A stretch of 64,000 bases of DNA, taken from Archilochus colubris. Lineage: Eukaryota > Chordata > Aves > Apodiformes > Trochilidae. The notes beneath the pieces were generated by a model. The model was not told where the DNA came from. It searched no databases and saw only the letters and a list, made by a program, of their open reading frames with translations. Made by a program: the position numbers and the translations under genes. Position 1 is the first letter of the stretch. Every line of letters begins with the position of its first letter. The DNA lies in the NCBI GenBank assembly GCA_023079485.1, contig CM041084.1, forward strand, positions 35,872,609 through 35,936,608, read 5' to 3'. This document shows, one piece after another, positions 1 through 11,846 of the stretch.

Positions 1-3000
1 ACTTCTGCCCCTCAGATTCACTTCATTTTTTAATAAAATGAAACAGATTCATGAAAATCAGATTGAAGAAGGAAGATCAATTTGACTGAGCATATATAAT
101 CTGGATGAGCAGGGCCAGATCCTCTTATACTTTTCTATATTGTTTATTAACACTATCCCTGTATGCTCACCTTTTACCCTAAAAATCTCAAATTTCCCCT
201 CTGGTTTCAGGAAGAAAGGGAAGATGGGGCACTAGAGGTTTAGGTTCTCATAAAGCAACAGTTTTTCTAGGGGCATGGAAGCATTAATATTTTGATGGCA
301 CAGCTGACAAAGTGTAAAATTAAGCTTGAAGTGTTGTAGTTTCAACATGTCTGGAAGGAGTGCCATTCTTAAGAACTATCAAATTTTCCTTTTCTTGAGC
401 AAGTGACAATCTCTCACCACAGGTGCCACTTCCCTCCAGCCCTTCTCACCAGAACAGCACCATACCTAGTGTTATTTACCATTGTTCCTAATTATAATTG
501 AGTTTTTTTCCACACATCTATACATGCTATGGACCTCCATGGGAAATCTGCTTGAGCAAGAACTATGGGAATGTGTTGTAGTGTTCTTAAATAATAATTA
601 GCAATGGATTCCAGATCACCCATATTATAGACATACCATTCCCCACCTTGTGGTCATCCTCCCCTGTCTCACTCTGCTTTTTTTTTTTTTTTTTTTAATC
701 TAAGGAGTGTGATATTTTGCATATTAATTTTTGATAATACCATCAGTCGTTCTTTGAACGGTGAATTTTGTTACTGAAGTCTCCACATTAGAAAAGCTTA
801 GTTTGCCTTTTGATTTTTCCATATGACAGGATCTGTGATGCAATATGAAACCATTAGATTTATTTTACCACCTAGCACAATATGTGTAGGAGCTATAGCT
901 CCTAAGAATGTGTTTCACAGCTTGCTCATGTATGGAGATGTTATGAAACTCAAACATTTTTTTATCAGAAATTCTCCAAGCTCTCTCCTTCAAAAAAAAT
1001 GAAGCAATGATGCAAATAAGTTTCAAGAAGATTGTTTTATGAGTACATGTGCTATACACTGTCTTTTTTAAAGAGCAGAAAATCACATAAATGACAGTTC
1101 CAGAAACTGTAGATTTATGACTTTTTTTAAACTTCCCGATTATGTTGGCAATGACTAAAAAAAATAAAATTTTGTAATTTTGAGGAGAGAATAATGTACT
1201 TTTTTATTAAAATAGAAATGACACACTGCTGCATATCTAACTTGATTTAGTGTTTTTATTAGTTATAGAACTGTTTTAATACCTCACTAACTATTGCTTT
1301 CTCCCTTAAGGTTTTCATTGTTCTCATACCCTAGAAACAAATTGATAATTCTGAAAAAATAAAGTATTTCTTGGTTGTTTGCTAACAGCAGAATAGCAAT
1401 CAGTCACCACAGGGTTACTACAATGGGCATCATTATATCTGGATCCTTATCAATTTCACTATATGGGTAAGTATTATTGCCGCATACCGGAACTCCTTTG
1501 GTGTTATTGCTTAATTTTAATTGTGATTGTAAAATGTGAAAAATGTGGATCTTTAAACCACAATTAAACACCTGCTATACTTGTTGTGCATTGGCATTTA
1601 AAGATATATTGAATATTTAAAATCTGCTGATTCAGATATTAGATTGAGGGGGAAAATAAAAAAAACAAACCAAAACAAAACAAGGAAACAGAGATTGATT
1701 TGAAAACAAATGTTTGCTTAAGGAAACAGTTGCCGGGAAATTTAATTCAGGCAAATATGTGATGCAACATCTGAACCTTAAAATATTTTGAAGAGCAAAT
1801 TCTGACATCGTGCTGTTTCTCATGCAGCTTCAGAGATGCTGCCAGTCCTTTGCAGCTTCCAAGAATCCCACTGTCCTGTGTGTGTCCCTCTGACATCCTG
1901 CTAATGGAAAATCCTGCACTGGAAAACACCTGCCCAGCATTAACAAGATGTAAACGGCAGAAACAGCAGAATGTCAAGTTGCAGAGACACAAAGAAGTGC
2001 AGGTTTTTCAGAAAAAGCCTCTGCTGACTGCTCTGAAATTCTTTATTTCATTCAAGAGTGAAAATATTTCTAAATTGCTTCTGGTTCTGTGGTGAGAAGC
2101 CCAGCAAAATACATGAGCACATGATTTGATTTAAGGGTGTGAGTAATCTGAATGAGTTAGGGCTCAGCACATGTTGATGGGCTTTGCTGGACTTGGATCT
2201 GTTGGTGGTGTAAGAAGGTTTAAATCTATCAGGCATAAAGATAGGCAGCAGTACAATTAAACCTGCAAGCAGCCTGTGCTGCACAGCCTCACTTTTCCCC
2301 TTCCATGACTGTAGCTTGGAAAAAATTGGTCTGAAAAAACAGATTTATTCTCTCAGTAAAGAATGTTTTTTGAATGTTTGAGGGAAAGTTTAATATTTCA
2401 CAGGCACTGAAAAATCAGCACTATACTGAATGTTAATTTTTGTCTGTCTTTTGCTGCTTCATGTGTATTTAGCTTCTTTAAACTCAGAAAAAAATGTGGT
2501 ATCAACCCTTCCATCTTTGTATGAATGGTGGAAAGAGTTTTCCAAGCCCTCAGCTAGTTCTTCTCTGTTCTGGAACATTGCTTGTGGGATCTTTTGCTTC
2601 ATGATTTATGATCTAGTCAGGTAAGGACCTAGAACCAAATACCTTTGCCCTGCCACAACAGCAGCTCTGGGAGACAAATGATTCCTCTGTTGAGGGGAGG
2701 TAACACGTAGTATTTTTCTTCTGCTGTAGAAGAGATCTTGGTGCTTCTTAATGCTTTCCCAAGTAGACAACATTGCTTTTCAGGCATGCATTGACTTAGG
2801 TTTGTATTTCTTGATGTGTGGGCTCCTGGGAGGATTCCTCTGCTTCTTGCCCATGTTCTTCTATTGAGTTTGCATTGAATTTTGAAAATGATTCAACATG
2901 ATCTGCTGTCAGCCTCCAGCTGCACACTGGGTGATTGAAATACTTTTCTTCCCCTTCCCGGGAGAGCAGGGTTCCCAAAGGCACTTCCCAGTCCTTATCT

Positions 3001-3830
3001 GTTCCTGCTTGCAAGTTTAAAACCAGGGGTACCTGGCTAATAGGTGTAGAAGAGCCAACAATGTTTTGCTGCTGCATTTAATGTCATAAATTTCTGTATT
3101 TCAATTTTTTCCCCAAAATATTGCCTAGATTTGGAAGTACAGAACCCCTAATAACTCTCTTCTGCCAAGCAGCTCCTCAAATGCCTTACCACAAATAAAT
3201 CATTTAAGTGTCTTCTGCTTGTCTTATAGAATGTCTTGGCTACCAGTACACTTTCCTGTCAATCTTCAGTAATGGCTTGTGTCAGGTGGAACCCCCTGGG
3301 AAAGAAATGGGTTTATCTTAAAAAGTTTATGAGAACATCTCCTGTATTTCCAATGTGTGTCATAGGAAGGGATTATTAAATATAGAATAAATAACAGACA
3401 ACCATATTACTGGGCTTTAATTCCATTGAGGGGTTCCGTTTTTTAAAGCATGGATTCAGTGCTCATGAAAGCTGTCAGGTTGAGGTCATTGGAAACCAAA
3501 GTGGCCTTTTAACCCACAGACCTGGTGCAGTATTGGCAAGAAGTGTTTAAGCTCTCCCACACTGTCCTGACCTGCAGAGCCTGGATTTGTGCTTTAACCA
3601 CTTAATACACAGGGATGATCAGGGCAGGTCCATGCAGTGCAATAGAGTTGAGTACCACTGGTCCAAAACTGTCTCTGAGGGGGCTCCAGGTGTCATGGTG
3701 ACAGGTACAGAGGCATTAGTTGAGGTCCCAAAGCTAGGCTTGTTGCCTGAGCATGGTCATCTCACTCCAGAGCAGTGCTGATGATGAGCAGCAAGGAGAG
3801 CAGAGGCTTTCAGCACCAGGCTGGCACTGT
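1..3830. other. AT-rich non-coding stretch
   Basis: No gene is supported here. All reading frames are short and show no recognisable domain. The only clear structure is a run of 19 T at 678-696, which could be the poly-A end of a decayed minus-strand retrocopy or a plain microsatellite. A 64-codon frame at 2430-2624 has a hydrophobic start and ends next to a donor-like CAG|GTAAGG, but nothing else supports an exon. Confidence 0.7.
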
Positions 3831-3880
3831 GCTGTGCTGTGCTGTGCTGTGCTGTGCTGTGCTGTGCTGTGCTGTGCTGT
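3831..3880. repeat. (GCTGT)n pentanucleotide microsatellite
   Basis: Ten uninterrupted copies of GCTGT fill 3831-3880, preceded by an imperfect unit (GCACTGT). The array is perfect, which suggests it is young or kept homogeneous by slippage. It produces an artefactual Cys/Leu/Ala/Val-rich reading frame that should not be taken as a protein. The copy number is likely to vary between individuals. Confidence 0.97.
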
Positions 3881-5674
3881 GAGGGGAATCAACCTAGCAC
3901 AGAGAAGTCTATAAAACCCATGTGCAAATGGTTGGACTCAAGGGACTCCTCCTATCTCTGTGTTAGGCTAACCCATCTGGGATCCTCACATCGCTCGGGC
4001 TTAGCAGAATGTGTGGCATATTCAGGTTTATATTTTAAGCCTACACCTTTATAGAACAAGTCCTATCAATTAATTTACCTAGTCTTGTGTCAACTTTGGC
4101 AGCTTTATAAATTGGAAAAAGAGATTCATGATCTAAAACCAGCCCCTTACTCCGCGATGCGTTGATGCCTATAATTCCTCATAGAAAATATCTTTCCTGA
4201 AGTCTGCAATGTTATAATCTCTAATTATGAATATGTTCACAGAATTTGTTCATCTCAAGATGCACTTGTGCATCTGTTATTTATGCACTATACATTAAAC
4301 TTTACATATAGCTTTAGAAATATTGCTGCAGATGTGCACTTGTACGTAAAAGACCATAGAAAATGGTATGTTAAGCTGCGTGATAAGGTCCTTGGGTAAA
4401 GATTATAAAGTACTAGAAGGAGCATCATCTTTCCCCATGGCTGCATTGTAACTAGAGGTAGGGAGCCCTCGGTCAGACATCGTGGGGTTAGGGGGTTCCT
4501 GCCTACCCCGGAGCCCAGGCACAGATTGTGTTTACAGGATTTGGGTCTTTGTGGCAGGAAAGCCTGCTATCAAGGGCATCCTCAGGTCATCTTTTGAAGA
4601 TGATACTGCAAGAAGCCAGTGTGTTTGGGAGGGCAAGAAAGTCTGGCACTGTGCAAGAGAGACTGTAAACTTATTAGAGAGGCTGAACTCGATGTTTAAA
4701 TAGCACATAATGCAGTAGGGACTGGTCCCTGCCTGGCACTTTTAATTGCTGCTGTAATAATAATACAAAAAACAGAGCCACTGTTCTGTACACAGACATA
4801 TAAAAAATGATAAATTGTTATTCTACTTGTTTTTCTATTGTAAAGTAATGCTGTCAGTATAGAATTTATTTAACTGGAAGATAAATCCTCATATGATTAC
4901 CTTAGAATCTGAAGAGGAAAAAAATACAGTTCAGTGCTAGCCACTACAGGAAAATTAGAATTAAAGCTGATGTAACTTAAACAGCCCCTCATCCCCCAAA
5001 TATTGGAGAGCATGTAAACACATGATGTACAAAAATGTACTTATCTTCAAGCACACCCCGAAGTCTCCTCTGGGCCATGGTTTCAGTCAGTCCAGGAAGA
5101 CTGTAAATGCTACTTTAAAGCTGTGACTGCTTCAGGACCAAGATGTCTTTCTAATAGTGCTCTGCTGAAATAGAAGCATTAACTAATAGGTTTTGATAGG
5201 GCAGATACTAGCAGATTATTTTGTATGTTAGGCTTCCTTGTGCAAGCCAGCAAAGGATGCACATTGTTTACAGGCAAGATTGTGAGCATCTTTGGAAAGT
5301 ACTGAGGGTCCTTTGTTCCCACTGCAAGTAAATAAGGACACTGTGCCAGAAGGCAATATGAATCTGTTGTGGTTTCTTTTTTTTTTTCTGTGCACACTTC
5401 TGTGCTTTAAAAACAAAAGCTTATTCTTCATGCAAGATGAAGAGACCAACATAACTGTACAATGTACCTCAGCATCACCTCAGACATATATTTAGTTGTT
5501 AATCCGGAAAATAAGTGTGCTACAACTTTGGTGCTCTATGTTGTCTTTTCACCTTACAGCACTGTTTTGCTTTTCATGTTGTTTATGTTATGCTGGCTAA
5601 TAGAAGTACCTGAAACATTTGGAGATTGACTGAAAAAATCCTTCCTTGCTATTCCCTGGAAGCACCATATCTTT
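3881..5674. other. Non-coding stretch, nothing recognised
   Basis: No gene, RNA gene or transposon was recognised. The part at about 4435-4560 is locally more GC-rich than its surroundings and carries a 73-codon frame (4482-4703), but I see no domain, splice structure or repeat family in it. Confidence 0.6.
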
Positions 5675-5740
5675 ATGGAATCATAGAAGCTGGAGATTGT
5701 AAAGGCATTTGAGGTCATTGGACCGACCCACATGCTGATG
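5675..5740 (-). mobile_element. Decayed CR1 LINE 3'-end fragment (probable)
   Basis: The run from GGAATCATAGAAGCTGG to GAGGTCATTGGACCGACCC resembles the antisense 3' end of avian CR1. In that family an ATTCTATG-type tail is followed by a GGTTGGAAGGGACCT..GGTCAT..GTCCAACCC motif. Several positions have changed and only about 65 bp can be aligned by eye. The element would run on the minus strand with its 3' end near 5675. A chance resemblance cannot be excluded at this length. Confidence 0.5.
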
Positions 5741-8700
5741 CCATATTGACAGTCTTTTCTTTTCCTGTGAAAGCTGCTTGTGATACGATGGTGCAAGGAA
5801 ATTTGCACTTTAATTGGACATATTTTCATAAAGACTCAACCTGATTTTGTCGCCGTTTACAATCCAAATATATACAGTGCTACACAGACCGCATGAAATT
5901 ACAGCAAGAGTTTGAGAATGATGTAGGAAATGAAAAATTTGTCACAAAGAGCTAGGAGGTAGCAGAGCTGTGCTGTACTCTACCTTTTGATATTAAACTC
6001 AGATATAGCCAGGAAGAGAAACCAGATCTCAAGCAAAAATAAACCCCTAAGAGTGAAAATGAGACAAATAAAAAGACTAATGGAAAAACTTTTAGTTTTA
6101 CCATATCTTGAGAATGTTAATTCTCTCCAATTAAAAAAGAAACAGCAAACCCTCCCCAGCTGAAGGCAACACTTCTAAGTAGATTTTGTCCTGAGTCAAG
6201 TCAAACTGAAAGGGTTTCTGAGGGAAGTTATAAGGTCTTTGCCTCAGATAAAGCTGTTTGGTTTTTGTTGGATTTTTGGGGTGGTTTTCTTTTTCTGCCT
6301 GCAGGGGTGTGTGGAATAACTCTTTCCACTGCTAGTTAGAAGCATTTGAAGAAGTCCTCTTATTTACTACAGGTGGCCTCTCAAAATAAAATCAGGTAAA
6401 AGGCAGGTAATGTGTAGCATGTAATTATTGCATCTATTCTGACCTAGTTTTCTTCCATCCCACTGCATAAGCAGTGTTTTGGGGCAATAGTGAATGTTAG
6501 AAATTTCTATAATGTGCTATGCAATCCTTCTGCCTCCCACTTGGGAGCAGATTTCTTAATTGTTTGCAGAAGCTTTAAAAATTACTTTCCAGATGACCAA
6601 GTATGCATGGACTTCTCCTCAGGCAAAGTCCAGGAAGCCCATAGGGGGGATATATGTCCCTCCCTGCTAAAAGCTGGGTATGTTTTTCAACACCTTGCAG
6701 AATTAGATCCTTAATCATCACCACCATCACTAGGTACTGCTTACCTGCTCTCCTTGCAAAGCACAACTTGTCCGACATGCAGTGCTGGGACCTTGTGCTG
6801 GTCAGCAAAACATCTGTGCTGAGCAATGTTCCTGCTCTCTGGGTACACATTCCTTAAAAAAACTGCTGTAGCTCCAATACTTTATGCTTTTGCTCGTGAG
6901 CACCTGTGTTGAACATGTGGGATTCTAATCTTCACATGCTAGATGGCCTTGAATAATTTCTGTGGTTTTTATAGGCAATTCTGTGGTGATCAAACTACTG
7001 TAAAGACAGACCTGTGACGACCTATCCTTTTTTTCCCTTCTTTCAAGCATATAATCTCAGGTTTCCCTTGTGGGTGGCCCTTCTTTCTTTTGTGCCATTG
7101 TAATTTCTTCATAGGTGGTACCTGACAAGTCCTTTTTTACCCTTAGAGTATTTTGTTCAGATTCCATTCACTTCAAAATATCATTACCATTGCAAACAAG
7201 GAAAATGTGTTTATCAGAAACTGCAAACTCCTTTAGGGCCTCATAGGATTAATCACGGTTATAAAGTTTTATTAAACACAATTTTTGTTTAATGACAAGC
7301 TCCACCAGTCCTTCCCATTCCAAACCAATCCTGTCCTTAGGGTGTATCTAGCACAGCAGATTGTTTTCAACAGACTCTCAAGACAATCCCTATTACTTTG
7401 TCATGCACAGAGATATTTTTCTTCCTGGATAATTTGAACTTCCTTAAAAATCACATCTGTTTCATACTTTATTTATTTGTAATTTAAATCCTTAAATTGA
7501 ATCTTTCATTACTAACATCTGGGCTTGAAATGCAGCCCACTTGAAAAAATACAAATTTTATTTTATTTGTAGTTACCCCCCTTCACTCAGTAGCATTGGT
7601 ACAAACATTCCCTGGCCAGAGGCAAAACAGCCGGGTATCTTAAAGCTGTGATGCCATACCACGTGTAATATGGCTCACTTGAATGTCCCTGAAGTGACTG
7701 GCAATTTGCCCAGAATTAGACTGAATGCAAGTAATAAGCTGTAGAAATTCCACAATATTGACAATTAGATATCTCTATACAGCAGCAGCTGTGTATTGTT
7801 CTCATGGTATATTCCTCTCAAAGCACCTCCTAAAAAGGGAGGGGAGGGGGAGAACCTGGCAGAAGGTTGCAGGCAGCAGAAAGGTAATACACATTGTAAG
7901 AAATATCTCGAATTCAGATTAATAGGAATGTTTTTATTAGTACAGTTTTCTACAATAGAAATAATGGCTAAAACAAAATGCTGAGGAATTTTGCAAAATT
8001 GCTGTATTTAAAGCATATTTTCTGAGAAAGATACCTACCCACTCTTTCCTTTCATCATGAAAAAGAGGAAATGGGAGTATAAGCTTGCCTTTGGATGCTG
8101 TTTGGGAAAAATCTTCAACAGTCTTTTTGAAAATTGTCCCCAAGCCCAAATGAGACATTGGTGTCCCGCACAGTGGGGTGTCTGTGAGATGTATCAATAT
8201 GGCCCAAAAGGGAAAAACAGTGGTAGAAGGAAAGCTTCATTTTATTACCTGATTAGAGAAAATTCAGATAGCTCTGAGGTACTGCGTAGAATAAATATGT
8301 GTATTTCCTCTAAATTCTCAATTTCCTCACGTTTAAAAGTTTATTTGTCAGCCTTTCTACAGAAAATGTAGAAAATTAATTCATTGAGCATTTATTTTAT
8401 TTTACTTACAAGAAGCAGCTGCCCACAGTAAACAGATTCAAATTTTATTTTTTATACCATACTTTTGAAGTTTGCATTATGAGCTATTCATCTTTGATAT
8501 TTTGCCCAGTGGATATCAGTGGAGCTTGTTTCTGTCTGCTGCTAAGCTTGTCAAACTTTGGTTTTAGTATGTGCCTTTATTGTAATAGAAATGATAATTT
8601 TAAAAATAAGCTGCAGTTTTTTTTCAGAAGTACCATAAAACTGAGGGAACAATAAGATGTCAAGTTTTATATTGCAGATGCTAATTTATCAAGCTAATTA

Positions 8701-9116
8701 CCAACAAAATGCAACTAAATTGCTGATAATCTTGAGACTGATTAATTCAGCAACAGAGATATTGATGAGTATTTAAAGGTTAGGAATAAGGATGATATGA
8801 TGCAGGATCCCTTTCCTACTTCTTTGCTTACCACAAAAGAAGAATTATCTCGGCACTGCATGGCACACACAACATTTTGACAGATACGTGTGCTGTGTGC
8901 CAAACAAATCACCAGAGAAAGGCCAGTTTGTGCCTTTCTATGAATGGTGTTTCCACACCAAATATTGCTAAAACAGAGGGAAAGGTTTTGCATGGCACTG
9001 CACATTCAAGTTCCCCCATACTGACATCCGTCATGCTGGCTTCTGACATTTTAATTTCCTCTTCTGTGTTGCCTGCCTTTGTGCAACTTCCCTGCCTCTC
9101 TGCCTCTCTCCCCTGG
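5741..9116. other. Non-coding stretch, nothing recognised
   Basis: AT-rich sequence with no supported gene. Small simple motifs occur, such as a CATCACCACCATCAC patch near 6717 and a G-rich run near 7838-7852. The longest frame, 104 codons at 8057-8371, has no recognisable domain, and its length is unremarkable in this base composition. Confidence 0.6.
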
Positions 9117-9190
9117 AAAAAAAAAAAAAAAAAGCAAGCCCACACAACAAAACACCCCCCCACACAAAAAACCCACCCCAAACACCCCAG
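9117..9190. repeat. A-tract followed by CA/C-rich low-complexity sequence
   Basis: A run of A is followed by a stretch made almost only of A and C, including a run of seven C in ACACCCCCCCACAC. On the minus strand it reads as T/G-rich and gives an artefactual Phe/Val/Gly-rich peptide inside the longest frame of the window (9051-9512). Confidence 0.85.
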
Positions 9191-10894
9191 AACTGCAACC
9201 ATGAAGAGATTGTGACTCATGGTCTTCTCCAGCAGCAGGAAGAGTGTCGGGGATGCTGAACCCATCAGTCCTTTGGTCAGAGAGAATTTTTCTTCTCGGG
9301 CAGTGGGAAGTGTTTCTTCTGGGCTTTGTCTGAGCTCTGCCTCCTTTCCTCTTGGGCACAGAGGCTGCTGAGTCAGTGCTGAATGAGGTCAGTCCTGATG
9401 CCTGCTTCTCAGAACTAAAGACCAGGCTGAACCAGCCTGAAATTGCAACACTTGGGCTCTTCTCCTGCCAGCAACACAACATCAGATCCCTTTGGTGCCG
9501 AATGTACTCCAATAAAGGAGGTTAAAAAGCCCGTTCATTAATTGACTCCAGCACTGACTGAGCCCCTTTTATAACCTGTGTTATCAGCAGAAGTACAAGC
9601 ATGGTGTGGTGAGGAATGTGATTACGGATGAGATTTCCTGGGAGAGGAATTAGCTGGCTCTGGTGGTGATCTCCGTTGTAATGAGCATGCTGCCATCTTT
9701 ATGAATGCTGTTATAGAGGTACTCCCACAGCCCTGGAAAACACAGAGCTCTTCTGCCTGGCTGAGCAGAGCCAGCCAGGTTCTCAAAGGGTTAATATGCA
9801 CTTTACTATTGAATAACATAAAATGAGCTGTAAATAATGTAATGATATGTATTGTTAAGCTACATATACTGTACCAGGTGCAAGTACTCCCACTCCTCAC
9901 TTAGATATAATCTGGGGCAGTCAACAAACACAGATGTATTTTAACAAAAAGAAAAAGAGGGGAAAAAAAGATAAAGAAAGGATGAACAAGAAAAAAATTA
10001 AAATACATGTAAGATAATTTAACCGAGATAATGACCCAGGTAAAACCCGGCCTATTTTTCAGAGCCACTTTAACTGTGCTGTGTAAAATACAATAGCATT
10101 TTGACTTGTTTTTGGAACATGCATGAGCCAAACACGTGTGGAAACACCTTGACAGGCCTTTTGTATAACTACAAGAAAACTGATAATCCTAAATCAATTA
10201 CATGGGGGAAAATATGAATCTTTGAATACTAGTAATTATAATGGTTATTTTTCACTTTTGTAGCACCTGCAAATGGTGCACTGTATGTATAACAATGATT
10301 CAGAAAACCCTAATTAACTGTTGATCTTTTTTTTCTTGCTGTTTTCTGGCTGCAACCAGTCTGCATTAATTGTCAATTTATATGTATGTGTGTATAGATA
10401 TAGTTGTATATTCTTCCTTCTTCACCCTCCAAAATATTTTCTGTTACTTCAGATTGCCTGGAAATCATGTGTTATTGAATTCATCTCTTCTAGGTCGGCT
10501 CTTACATCATCATCAGAGACTTTTTGCTGGACTTCCAGTAGCACTCAAAGGATGGAAAAGGATGGTAGAATACGCTGGGCTGATCCTACCTAGTAGGGAC
10601 AACCAGGGTCCCTTCTGTAGCGCAATGACATGGCTCCTGACTAATAGTGCCAGTCAGAATTCCTAACTGCTCCTACCAAATGCGAAAGAGCTGATTTTGG
10701 AAGACCTCCAGCCACAGCTTTCCACTGCTGACAGATTACTCTGGGCTATTCATGGAGCAAGATTAGCCTGACCACCATGAAGAAAAGTCTTTGTTCCGTA
10801 TCATTACCTAGGATGGGTTGAACCATGCTAAGGCAAAGCTGCATTGGTGAGCTAAATTCAGACAGAAATTGGATCAGTGATTATTTTGAAATTA
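9191..10894. other. Non-coding stretch, nothing recognised
   Basis: No supported gene or transposon. 9330-9500 has average GC content. 9930-10010 is A-rich with poly-A interruptions. Reading frames of 76-98 codons at 9622-10666 show no family resemblance. Confidence 0.6.
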
Positions 10895-11240
10895 TGCTAT
10901 TGTGGTCGGAGGGAGCGGGGGCGGTGGATTTGTTGGGGTTCTAGGTAGGGAATGTGCAAAGCAGCAAAGCTCGGTGGAGGGGGTGCGGGGACAGCTTGCA
11001 GTAGGCACCGTTAGGATTTTTAATGTGGGTGCGAGCAACATAAAAGCAAAGCACAGCGGAGCTTCGTATTGAAATGAAAATGCAACTGTGCTTCAGCAAT
11101 GGCCAAAGGGTCCCCAGCCTTGGGTCGGCACCGCGCGCTGCGGCAGCTCCAAAGGCACCGGGAGCGAACCGGCACAACAGCGCCGCGCAACGCGAGCGCA
11201 AGATGGCTGCTGTAGCCATCTGCAGGACATCAAAGTCTGC
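10895..11240. promoter_or_regulatory. Small CpG-dense element, candidate CpG-island promoter
   Basis: This is the only CpG cluster in the window: 14 CpG dinucleotides fall within 73 bp (11126-11198), against very few elsewhere. A GC box of SP1 type (GGGGGCGGTGG) lies at 10917-10927. Immediately after the CpG cluster is AAGATGGCTGC (11200-11210), close to the YY1 promoter motif, and an opposed AGCCATCTGC follows at 11214-11223, giving two YY1-like cores in opposite directions. Vertebrate CpG-island promoters commonly combine these features. Either strand opens a short ATG frame here. The minus-strand frame from 11219 starts MATAAILRSRCAALL, which is Ala/Arg-rich like a mitochondrial presequence, but it loses that character after about 40 codons and matches nothing I know. 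An orphan promoter for a non-coding transcript, a first exon of a distant gene, or a retrocopy of a GC-rich 5' end are all possible. Confidence 0.5.
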
Positions 11241-11708
11241 TGCCTGATGGCAAGTGGGCTGCCAAAGCTTCTAAAGGCTTTGGCGCCTGCATGTAAATCG
11301 GATGCAAACTGTCCATCTGCTGCATGGCACAAGTGACAGCTGATTCTTTTTGCAGTCCGTAAGATGAACTAGACCTAAGCCAATCCGTCCCTGTTCCTAA
11401 TCACACAAGGTTTGTCCTACCAGTTTCATTAGCCAGACACACGAGATACAGTATGTGGTTTTTCATTTTGCTCGGTACGTGACACTATAAAAAACAATGC
11501 CGGGGATGGGCTGTGAAACCAAAGGGGACACACTGCTGCTACTGCAGAGAAAGCATATTGGCAATGTTCAAAGCATATTGGGGCATAACAGTAGCCTAAA
11601 AACCCCAATATGGATTAGGACAGCTGACCAGATGTCTTGACTGACATTTTTTAGCTCGATTCAAGGGTGTCCCTGCAGTACATAAATGCAAACTATACAT
11701 CTGTGTAC

Positions 11709-11727
11709 TTTTTTTTTTTTTTTTTTT
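11709..11727. repeat. Poly-T tract (T19)
   Basis: Nineteen consecutive T, followed by CTC. It could serve as the polypyrimidine tract of the acceptor-like site at 11765-11766, because no AG dinucleotide occurs between the tract and that site. It could equally be a simple repeat. Confidence 0.9.
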
Positions 11728-11747
11728 CTCCACTGGAAATACCCTAC

Positions 11748-11846
11748 ATGGATGCTTTGATTGCAGCTGACAGCTCCAGTGTGAGGAGAGAACTATACAA
11801 CGCCATGGCTCTGGCCTTCTCCAAGAAGTTTGCCGGAAAACTTTGA
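11748..11846 (+). other. Exon-like 32-codon reading frame, not a confirmed gene
   Basis: From ATG at 11748 to TGA at 11844-11846 the frame encodes 32 residues, ending AMALAFSKKFAGKL. A splice-acceptor-like GATTGCAG lies inside it at 11759-11766, behind a T19 tract with no intervening AG, so the frame could be the coding end of a last exon. The preceding CpG element has a donor-like TCC|GTAAGA at 11359, but joining the two does not give a continuous frame because a TGA closes it upstream. I do not recognise the peptide. A decayed retrocopy or chance are the alternatives. Confidence 0.2.

Noticed and set aside
2430..2630. Frame with hydrophobic N-terminus followed by a donor-like CAG|GTAAGG
   Set aside because: Looks like a signal-peptide exon, but there is no promoter context, no recognisable protein and only one splice-like signal. 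Such combinations arise often by chance.
9051..9512. 153-codon open frame on the minus strand, longest in the window
   Set aside because: It runs through a low-complexity A/C tract that encodes Phe/Gly/Val runs, which artificially removes stops. The rest matches no protein family I know.
10941..11219. Minus-strand frame beginning like a mitochondrial presequence
   Set aside because: The Ala/Arg/Leu-rich start is explained by GC-rich CpG-cluster sequence. The frame becomes unremarkable after about 40 codons and I cannot match it to a mitochondrial protein.
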